From an uncultured Saprospiraceae bacterium (GTDB lineage Bacteria > Bacteroidota > Bacteroidia > Chitinophagales > Saprospiraceae): a DNA stretch of 9,552 bases. The position numbers and the translations under genes are program-made. The DNA lies in NCBI GenBank assembly GCA_937959375.1, contig CALGLS010000390.1:1-9552 (forward strand), given 5' to 3'. The notes beneath the pieces are model-generated. The model worked only from the letters and a program-made list of their open reading frames with translations. It was not told the origin of the DNA and did not search any database. Positions 1-5,740 of the stretch are shown here, piece after piece (the first letter of the stretch is position 1; each line of letters opens with the position of its first letter).

Positions 1-215
1 CTGCTAAGCCTAAAAAAAACAAATATCTTGGAGAGTATTTACTATTCTTCATTTACATCGCAAAAGACCGGAAAATAGTTGGGTTCGCCAAGCTACTCTC
101 CTTTTTTATTTCTCATTCCCATTTGTATTTAGAATTAGAATATTCCCTTAATCACAGAATTTACATTTCGATTCCCATTAGAATCAAAGTTAAAGTGGCA
201 GTTGCAGTGAAGTGA
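1..215 (+). CDS. possible 3' end of a gene entering from the left edge (uncertain)
   Basis: The frame starting at base 3 is open from the window edge to a TGA at 213-215, about 70 codons. The first half reads like protein, with a Lys-rich stretch (KPKKNKYLGEY) followed by hydrophobic segments (LLFFIYIA, IVGFAKLLSFF). The second half (LELEYS, VKVAVAVK) is simply translated short-period repeat, so the open frame there may be accidental. Competing readings exist: the frame starting at base 1 is open to a TAG at 76-78, and a minus-strand ATG at 52-50 opens a frame running off the left edge (MKNSKYSPRYLFFLGLA). I do not recognise the product. If the plus-strand reading is right, the gene would converge on the lysyl-oxidase-like gene. 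Confidence 0.22.
   Translation, partial: AKPKKNKYLGEYLLFFIYIAKDRKIVGFAKLLSFFISHSHLYLELEYSLNHRIYISIPIRIKVKVAVAVK
30..107 (+). terminator. possible long-loop terminator-like structure
   Basis: GGAGAGTA (30-37) pairs perfectly with TACTCTCC (94-101), which is followed directly by six T (102-107). The enclosed segment is 56 nt, long for a simple intrinsic terminator, and contains a small TTGG/CCAA hairpin at 79-91. It could end a gene lying left of the window, or the pairing may be chance. It falls inside the weak open frame ending at 215, so the two readings compete. Confidence 0.25.
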
Positions 216-237
216 CAGTTTAAATGACAGTTGCAGT
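195..237. repeat. degenerate short-period repeat, GCAGTT/TGACAGTT type
   Basis: TGACAGTT occurs at 213-220 and again at 225-232. GTTGCAGT occurs at 201-208 and 230-237. The stretch has a loose six-base periodicity (GTGGCA, GTTGCA, GTGAAG, TGACAG). It sits just beyond the 3' end of the lysyl-oxidase-like gene and is one of three short-period repeat families seen only between genes in this window. Confidence 0.55.
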
Positions 238-265
238 TTTCACTCAATCGTAGTAACGCCTCAGT

Positions 266-286
266 GGGCCACTCTAATTCTAATTC
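266..286. repeat. short TCTAATTC repeat, inverted relative of the right-edge hexamer array
   Basis: GGGC followed after three bases by TCTAATTCTAATTC (273-286) is nearly the reverse complement of the end of the right-edge array (9501-9522), where GAATTA units are followed by GAATGT and GCCC. A related GAATTAGAATATTCCC lies at 132-147. The copies stand close to a gene end (296) on this side and close to a gene start (9424) on the other side. Confidence 0.5.
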
Positions 287-295
287 AGCCCCCCT

Positions 296-2677
296 CTACT
301 CCACCACCAACTTCCCAGTAGCCACACCATCCTCACCTTCCAAACGATATAAATACACACCTGCCGCCAAAGCCCCCTTCTCAATCGTCAACTCACTACC
401 TGTAACGGAATAGCTACGCAACTCACGTCCTTGTACATCTGTGATTTGTAAGCTGTATGCTTTCCCTGATGGATTACTAAATCTAAAGTAAGTCTTATCA
501 GAAAATGGGTTCGGGTCTACTTCTACCTTGATCAGTTTTTCAATATCGGCGGTACTCACGACTTGTAAACAAGGTCCGTCAACTCGAGTGATGGTTTGTT
601 GATAATCATGATTCACAATATCTATTATCGTGCTAATGCAAACTTCATCAGCCGTTATTTCTTGATAATATACGCGACAAAGTGGATGATGTGTATTTGC
701 TTTTTGGATAGTAGAATCTTGGTATGACAAACCAATGATCATTCCTCCATTGTTTCCCATTGGATTGATTGGGTAAGTAACTGGATCTGCTAAATTTTCA
801 ACATTGATAACCAACAAACCTGACATTTCGAATTGGTAAGCAACAACTTCGCAAGATGGATTTTTGATAGAAATATCAATGTATTGTTCTGTTAAGTTGT
901 AATCGTAAATACTTAGCTCAACCGTATCAAATATATTAAGCAAGCCATCTGGAAATGAACAGTGATCGTGCACGCCACCCACATCGTGACTATGACTATT
1001 ACCCAAATTCAAACAACCTGTTAGCAAGGCAGGATCGTAAACTGTAATTTTTTCATCTGCATTCAAATCATTACAAGTTGTAGCAGTAATATCATTGCCA
1101 AGAATAGAAATCACGTAGTTTTCTGCATCATCAATTTCTTGAATTTCATTGGCATTCAAATCACCCATCAGTACAGTACCTTCACAATCGCCCATACAGT
1201 CAGGTTGCGCATCTCCATATAGCTCACCAGCACAATCAACATAGGTATCACAGCTATCTTGCAAAGTAAACATGAGCGAGCCCGTCGAACGATCAATATT
1301 GATACATACCTGCGCCCAATTGTTGATACTGTCTTTTTCAATTCTACCTAATGCATCAGGTGCGTTGTCCCAATTGACTCGAGTCACTAAATGATAATCA
1401 CCATCCGCAACATCAGTTATGTCAACCCATTGGCAAGGCAATTCGGAGCTATAAATATCACCGCACATCGAGGCTATTCCCATGTAGCTACAGCCATATT
1501 GTGCATTTCCTCCCATACTACATTCAAGGTCGAGTACACAAAATCCGTTTTTGAATCCGATAGGTAATTTGGTTCCATTTGAATCAAACAACAGGTATTC
1601 AGCGTAACCATCGTAGTGATAATGTGCGTGACAATTGTCGTATGTAAATTGATCTGAATTATCAACTGGCTCACCAATGACATAGTCCAATTCACCAATA
1701 TTTTGAATATGCGTAGTGAAGCGAATAATATCTCGCATTCCCAAACCATTAATACAACCTTCATTGACTAGGCACTCATCTGTTGCATCAATCACATCTA
1801 AATAAATGGAACTTGCCAATACATCTTGGCGCAATAATAAATCTGGTCCATTTGGACAGTCCGGATCATTTTGAGGAATACAAGACCCGTCGTCAATCGT
1901 AGCAAGTGGGTTGTAATTACAAGCACTAGGATCAGTACATCCAATCACTGGCCCAACATATTCCAAAACCCAGTTCACCATGTCTGCGCCACAGTCATCT
2001 ACATCATCACCAATACGAATATAGTATGTTACATTCACCGCTAAATAAGCTTCTACCTTTGCCAATTCACCACAATCAACATTACTATCATTGTAAAAAA
2101 TAGTTCCTAGATTATCTTCCGTATTCGTAGTCCCTGTACAATCATCATAGACCCAAATCTTTGTGTCACAGTTATTGATTCCACAAGTTGATATCAAATA
2201 AGTTCCCGTTGAATCGGGTGTAAAAGTATACCAGTTATCGTCCTGCGTATTAGTATAGCTACCTAATGTTACATCTACCCCATCATTACAATTACTTCCT
2301 GGAGGGCAGTTAAAATAGCTAAACGTTCCGCTGCCAAAATCATAACCCATTGCGACTTCCGTTCCATCTACCACGAGTTGGAAAAAGCCCGGATCAAATA
2401 TGCCATCTCCATAGCTATCGTAAATATTAAAGCGCATGCATTCTGTATTTGGGATACAAAAAGTCGTGTCATAATTGGTGTTGTTTGCATACACATCAAA
2501 ATCAAGAAAGTGATAGCTGTTACCAGAATCGTTTCCGACAATTTCCCACGAAGTTTCATAACCCCAATTGTCGGTATTTACAATAACTTGTACCGTCAAT
2601 TCATTTGACGTACATGGCTGTGCTTGAGCGAAGGAATAGATGAACAGAAAAACGAAAAGGGAGGCAAACTTTTTCAT
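296..2677 (-). CDS. T9SS-secreted multidomain lysyl-oxidase-like protein
   Basis: A 793-residue secreted protein, predicted to be a copper/quinone amine oxidase acting on peptidyl lysine or other amines outside the cell. Order seen: signal peptide (1-20, ending AQAQ); beta-rich module with DSYGDGIFD (about 24-124); PPC-like module (about 129-245); GCTDP...DDGSC module (247-266); lysyl-oxidase domain (about 278-462); two EF-hand/dockerin-like calcium loops (506-517, 537-548); His-rich loop with H562, H564, H570 and H572; a beta-sandwich, possibly cohesin-like (about 583-704); T9SS type A sorting domain (about 717-793). In the oxidase domain CHAHYH gives copper ligands H350, H352 and H354. K376 (FKNGFC) and Y409 (IYSSELPCQW) align by spacing with human LOX K320 and Y355, which form lysine tyrosylquinone. 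CQWVDITDV (415-423) is a family signature. The aromatic residues before the His motif are changed. The first ATG precedes a good signal peptide. The domain is confident; activity and substrate are inferred. Confidence 0.88.
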   Translation of the reverse strand: MKKFASLFVFLFIYSFAQAQPCTSNELTVQVIVNTDNWGYETSWEIVGNDSGNSYHFLDFDVYANNTNYDTTFCIPNTECMRFNIYDSYGDGIFDPGFFQLVVDGTEVAMGYDFGSGTFSYFNCPPGSNCNDGVDVTLGSYTNTQDDNWYTFTPDSTGTYLISTCGINNCDTKIWVYDDCTGTTNTEDNLGTIFYNDSNVDCGELAKVEAYLAVNVTYYIRIGDDVDDCGADMVNWVLEYVGPVIGCTDPSACNYNPLATIDDGSCIPQNDPDCPNGPDLLLRQDVLASSIYLDVIDATDECLVNEGCINGLGMRDIIRFTTHIQNIGELDYVIGEPVDNSDQFTYDNCHAHYHYDGYAEYLLFDSNGTKLPIGFKNGFCVLDLECSMGGNAQYGCSYMGIASMCGDIYSSELPCQWVDITDVADGDYHLVTRVNWDNAPDALGRIEKDSINNWAQVCINIDRSTGSLMFTLQDSCDTYVDCAGELYGDAQPDCMGDCEGTVLMGDLNANEIQEIDDAENYVISILGNDITATTCNDLNADEKITVYDPALLTGCLNLGNSHSHDVGGVHDHCSFPDGLLNIFDTVELSIYDYNLTEQYIDISIKNPSCEVVAYQFEMSGLLVINVENLADPVTYPINPMGNNGGMIIGLSYQDSTIQKANTHHPLCRVYYQEITADEVCISTIIDIVNHDYQQTITRVDGPCLQVVSTADIEKLIKVEVDPNPFSDKTYFRFSNPSGKAYSLQITDVQGRELRSYSVTGSELTIEKGALAAGVYLYRLEGEDGVATGKLVVE

Positions 2678-2743
2678 GTTTAAATAGCTTTGGATGAATG
2701 ATTATAATACAAAAATTGACTTTACTTTATTTGAGTGAAAATA

Positions 2744-2751
2744 CAAACATA
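2744..2751 (-). promoter_or_regulatory. Bacteroidota -7 element for the lysyl-oxidase-like gene
   Basis: On the minus strand this reads TATGTTTG, an exact match to the Bacteroidota -7 consensus TAnnTTTG. It lies 66 bp upstream of the start codon at 2677, which would give a leader of about 60 nt. No TTTG -33 element is visible at the usual distance, so the call rests on the -7 box alone. Confidence 0.45.
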
Positions 2752-2938
2752 TTCATTAATAGTTTCATGTTTTATAGATAAGTTTTGTAATTGCCTTGAT
2801 TCTATCATAAGTAATTTCGTTTTTCAGTATTTAAGGCCATTTGAAACCAAAAACGGAATAGTGCTGTTTTAAAATTAAATACTTATCTTATCGACTCAAA
2901 TTTAAAGGCATCTAAATGGTGCACAAATACAATTTATC

Positions 2939-3970
2939 ATGAAAAAATTAGCCTTCTTATTCTGTGTATTGCTTTTGGTGGCTTGTGGCCAAAACAAGTC
3001 TGAATCAAGCGATACCAGTACTACGGCAGCTCCGTCTCCAAATGTAGAAGCTCCATTTTCAATCAATAAAGATGCTACCGTCAGCCATGAATATCTTCGA
3101 CTATATGCTATTGAAGCACCAGACGAACATATTCTAAAACATAATGATTTAGCTGGACTTAAAAACTTAAAAGAAGCCATTAACATCAACGGATTTCACA
3201 TCACTGAAAAGAAACCCTATGGCCGCTTTGATGATACTGATGCGGTTAATTCATTGACCATTCAAAACAAATCACAAGATACCGTCTATCTAATGGCAGG
3301 TGATGTCATAAAAGGTGGTAAACAAGATCGTTTGATTGCGCAAGACATGATTGTTCCGCCACGTACGCTTACGGATATTTCAGTTTTTTGTGTGGAACCA
3401 AATAGATGGAGTTATGAAGGTAACCCTGATGAAACATCTGAGCAACAGGCAGCGCAGGACAAAAAGATTTTTGCATTTACCGGCTACTACAATGTTGCTT
3501 CAAACGAAATTCGTAAAACGGCAAAACAAACCAAGGATCAAAAAGCGGTTTGGGCAAAGGTAGGTGAATGGACTGAAGCAAATAATGCCAAGTCAGAAAG
3601 TGGTTCTTATACCAATTTAGAACAATCTGAAGATTACACTTCTAAACGAAATGAGTACCTAAAAGTCTTTCTAAATGATTTTAAAAACACAAACAACACG
3701 ATTGGTGTCATTGCGGTAAGTGGCGATAAAGTCCTAGGTGCTGACATCTTTAATCATCCTGATCTTTTTGACAAACAACTGCCTGGATTATTGCATTCTT
3801 ACATTACAGATGCCATAACCAAAGGTTCTGAAATCAATGTTACCGATGGAAAAATTGACCGATACCTTGATCGCATCAAACGCAACTACAAAAAAGAGTT
3901 AGTTGGCGATAAAGAAGCGGAATCAAAGTTTCGTTATAATGGAAAGATTGTGCATTTTACGCAATTGTAA
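2939..3970 (+). CDS. ARPP-1 (DUF6569)-like lipoprotein
   Basis: A 343-residue protein starting with a lipoprotein signal; the lipobox is LVAC with the lipidated cysteine at C16, followed by a Ser/Thr-rich linker to about residue 38. The rest resembles the ARPP-1 family: NSLTIQN-(x)-VYLMAGDVIKGGKQDR (104-131), DMIVPP (136-141), CVEPNRW (151-157), and near the end IGVIAVSGDKVLGADIF (255-271). ARPP-1 was named from gene neighbourhoods with ADP-ribosylglycohydrolase and rhodanese-phosphatase domains; no biochemical role is known to me, and no such partner lies here. The conserved GGKQDR and CVExxRW segments suggest a binding or catalytic pocket, which is inference. The start gives a complete signal peptide with no Shine-Dalgarno sequence. 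It is followed by a hairpin and then miaE; an operon with miaE is not supported. Confidence 0.75.
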   Translation: MKKLAFLFCVLLLVACGQNKSESSDTSTTAAPSPNVEAPFSINKDATVSHEYLRLYAIEAPDEHILKHNDLAGLKNLKEAININGFHITEKKPYGRFDDTDAVNSLTIQNKSQDTVYLMAGDVIKGGKQDRLIAQDMIVPPRTLTDISVFCVEPNRWSYEGNPDETSEQQAAQDKKIFAFTGYYNVASNEIRKTAKQTKDQKAVWAKVGEWTEANNAKSESGSYTNLEQSEDYTSKRNEYLKVFLNDFKNTNNTIGVIAVSGDKVLGADIFNHPDLFDKQLPGLLHSYITDAITKGSEINVTDGKIDRYLDRIKRNYKKELVGDKEAESKFRYNGKIVHFTQL

Positions 3971-3975
3971 TAAAA

Positions 3976-4060
3976 GACGGAAGTCCGAAGACAGAAGTCC
4001 GAAGTTTTCTTCTAACGCGTTCTTACGGTTATAGGAAACTTCGGTCTTCCGTCTTCGGTC
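3976..4060. repeat. heptamer-period inverted repeat (GACGGAA/GTCCGAA)
   Basis: The left arm reads in seven-base units: GACGGAA, GTCCGAA, GACAGAA, GTCCGAA (from 3976). The right arm, read on the minus strand, gives GACCGAA, GACGGAA, GACCGAA, GTTT. Arms 3983-4007 and 4036-4060 are complementary at 22 of 25 positions around a 28-nt loop that contains the palindrome ACGCGT (4015-4020). The whole element fills the gap between the ARPP-1-like gene and miaE and encodes nothing. It combines a tandem repeat with an inverted repeat. Confidence 0.8.
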
Positions 4061-4075
4061 TCCTGACTATTTTTT
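3983..4075 (+). terminator. possible terminator formed by the heptamer hairpin
   Basis: The 25-bp imperfect stem (3983-4007 with 4036-4060) is followed ten bases later by six T (4070-4075). In RNA this could end transcription of the ARPP-1-like gene before miaE. The spacer between stem and T-tract is longer than in standard intrinsic terminators, so attenuation or mRNA 3'-end protection are alternatives. Confidence 0.4.
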
Positions 4076-4091
4076 CCAAAAAAAATAATGA

Positions 4092-4676
4092 ATGAAACTC
4101 AACCTAGACATCACCGTTCCCAGCAAAACAGAATGGGTAGAAGCAGTAATGAATGACTTTGATTCTTTTCTGCAGGATCACTTAGATTGTGAACGAAAGG
4201 CCTCTTCCATGGCCATGAGCTTCGTGGCAAAATATCCGGATCGTAAAGAAATTATTAGTGAATTGATAGAAATAGGAATTGAAGAGCTCGAACACTTTCA
4301 GCAGGTTTATCAACTCATGGAAAAAAGAGGGATACCACTCCCCTCCTCAATGGGTGAAGATCCTTATCTTAAAGCTTTACTTAAACTTTGTCATTCTGGT
4401 AGAAATGAGCGGTTCTTGGATCGATTACTCATCGCCTCAGTTGTGGAAACACGCGGAGCAGAACGATTTCGACTTGTCTCGGAAGCACAGACCGATCCAG
4501 AATTACATCGCTTTTATAAAATATTGTGGGCTTCGGAAGCCAAGCACGGGCATGTTTTTGTAAAAATGGCACTGAACTATTTTGATCAGGAAAGAGTCTA
4601 TGATCGACTAGCCTGGTGGATAGACCGAGAGGGAGAAGTAATTGATAATTTAGAAATTCGACCAGCTCTGCATTAA
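4092..4676 (+). CDS. miaE: tRNA-(ms2io6A37)-hydroxylase, MiaE family
   Basis: A 194-residue cytosolic, ferritin-like diiron mono-oxygenase. The family hydroxylates the isopentenyl side chain of 2-methylthio-N6-isopentenyladenosine at tRNA position 37, using O2, after MiaA and MiaB have acted. The expected ligand set is visible in a four-helix pattern: E34 (DCERKAS), the ExxH pair E65/H68 (EELEH), E119 (VVETRGAERF) and a second ExxH pair E149/H152 (SEAKHGH). Length fits the shorter bacterial members, and there is no signal peptide or membrane segment. The ATG at 4092 follows an A-rich leader only 17 bp after the T-tract of the heptamer hairpin. miaA and miaB are not in the window. Neighbours give no functional hint; the gene appears to be transcribed alone. 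Confidence 0.9.
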   Translation: MKLNLDITVPSKTEWVEAVMNDFDSFLQDHLDCERKASSMAMSFVAKYPDRKEIISELIEIGIEELEHFQQVYQLMEKRGIPLPSSMGEDPYLKALLKLCHSGRNERFLDRLLIASVVETRGAERFRLVSEAQTDPELHRFYKILWASEAKHGHVFVKMALNYFDQERVYDRLAWWIDREGEVIDNLEIRPALH

Positions 4677-4904
4677 TCTATCTCAATCTCTAATCAAGGA
4701 TCAATTGCCTCTTTTTTTGAAAATCAGGTAAATATTTTGATCTTTAACCCAACGGTTGAGTAATAAATCCCGTGTAGACTATTAGTAAGGGTTAAGAAAC
4801 GCTTGCCCTATATTTTCAATGTACATTTATCGTTATACTAACACAACAAGGCTTATCATTAAAACTAAAAAAGCTATTCACACTAAAACGAATCAACTCC
4901 CCAT

Positions 4905-5579
4905 ATGAAAAAAATACTCCTTCTACTCTTCGTAAGTCTGATTTTTGCAGGTCAAATAGCTGCTCAAGATGATGATTACACCAAAACGAGCCAATTAAAA
5001 CACGAAATTGGAATCAACGCAACGGCCTTTGTCAAACAGATACTATCATTTGGAGACACAGCTACTGCTTCTAACAATAGCCCCTATTTGATTACTTATA
5101 AGATGATTACCAATAGTTCAATTGCGCTTAGGTTCGGTTTTGGAGGAAGGTATAATCGTCAAAAAGAATCCTTTGAAGGCTTTGAAGATTCTGCAGTTCT
5201 CACTAATAGTGCCTTTGACGTGCGTATAGGGGCAGAATGGCAAAAATCTATAGCCAAACGTTGGAAAACATCTGTTGGTTTAGATTTTATCACCAACTCT
5301 ATCTTAGAAAAAAGAGTTATTGACACTGGCTTTGATGTGGTGACTTTTGAAGAGAAATCATTTAGCCTTGGAGGTGGCCCTGTTTTAGGTATATATTTTA
5401 ACATTAATGATAAAATTAGTTTATACACGGAAGGTGCTGCTTACTTTACATCTGGTGAAAGTGCTAGCACACAAGATTTTAAGAATTTTCCAGAGTTTAA
5501 TCTAGAAGAAGATAATATTACTGAGACTGACTTCTCTTTATATATTCCAACTACACTATACTTTATTTTCACTTTCTAG
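4905..5579 (+). CDS. small outer-membrane beta-barrel protein
   Basis: A 224-residue exported protein with a signal peptide (1-20, ending QIAA before Q21). The mature part alternates polar and hydrophobic residues in about eight candidate strands: roughly 32-43, 60-68, 72-83, 101-112, 118-130, 152-165, 171-182 and 208-224. It ends in Phe (LYFIFTF), as outer-membrane barrels recognised by the BAM machinery do. This fits the eight-stranded barrels common in Bacteroidota (PorT/OmpA-like fold group), but no motif gives a specific function. The gene stands 228 bp after miaE and 161 bp before the peroxidase, which has its own promoter-like box. A weak TTG (4803-4805) plus TACATTTA (4822-4829) could be its promoter, but spacing is short and the match imperfect. 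Fold assignment is fairly safe; role unknown. Confidence 0.7.
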   Translation: MKKILLLLFVSLIFAGQIAAQDDDYTKTSQLKHEIGINATAFVKQILSFGDTATASNNSPYLITYKMITNSSIALRFGFGGRYNRQKESFEGFEDSAVLTNSAFDVRIGAEWQKSIAKRWKTSVGLDFITNSILEKRVIDTGFDVVTFEEKSFSLGGGPVLGIYFNINDKISLYTEGAAYFTSGESASTQDFKNFPEFNLEEDNITETDFSLYIPTTLYFIFTF

Positions 5580-5670
5580 AATCTTTACAAAAAACCATGG
5601 CTAGAATGTTAAAGAATTCAACAATCTGACTTTTGCCATATTAATGTCATAATTTTTGCACAAAACATCT

Positions 5671-5678
5671 TATATTTG
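5671..5678 (+). promoter_or_regulatory. Bacteroidota -7 element for the peroxidase gene
   Basis: TATATTTG is an exact TAnnTTTG match, 62 bp upstream of the ATG at 5741, predicting a leader of roughly 55 nt. The nearest upstream TTTG (5655-5658) is only 12 bp away, shorter than usual for a -33 box, so the -33 assignment is doubtful. Confidence 0.5.
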
Positions 5679-5697
5679 ATGTACGCATGTAGTTAGC

Positions 5698-5709
5698 GCC
5701 TATTTAGGC
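5698..5709. promoter_or_regulatory. palindrome in the peroxidase leader, possible operator
   Basis: GCCTA-TT-TAGGC is a perfect five-base inverted repeat around two T, about 20 bp downstream of the -7 box and 31 bp before the start codon. Its position suits an operator for a dimeric repressor, or a small RNA hairpin. I cannot assign a regulator, and a 12-bp palindrome can occur by chance. Confidence 0.25.
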
Positions 5710-5740
5710 ATAAAATTACTTCACCAAAATTATTTTTGCT

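Noticed and set aside
1..52. Minus-strand ATG at 52-50 opening a frame (MKNSKYSPRYLFFLGLA) that runs off the left edge.
   Set aside because: It has a plausible signal-like start, but only 17 codons are visible, there is no clear promoter, and a plus-strand open frame covers the same bases.
30..102. A 73-nt segment closed by a perfect seven-base stem, the length of a tRNA.
   Set aside because: There is no proper T-arm with TTCGANT, no D-arm and no five-base anticodon stem, so it is more likely a terminator-like pairing or chance.
231..413. Plus-strand 60-codon open frame.
   Set aside because: It overlaps repeat sequence and the antisense of the T9SS sorting domain, and has no recognisable features.
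1474..1764. Overlapping antisense or alternate-frame open frames, such as 1474-1764 and 2378-2608.
   Set aside because: They lie wholly inside well-supported genes in other frames and show no signal, motif or plausible start context.
4699..4742. GATCAA/TTGATC inverted repeat with a T-run after miaE.
   Set aside because: A six-base stem with 32 nt between arms and the T-run inside the loop does not form a normal terminator.
4788..4809. Imperfect hairpin AGGG...CCCT with AAG/CTT upstream of the beta-barrel gene.
   Set aside because: The stem is short and bulged and lacks a following T-tract; it is not distinguishable from chance.
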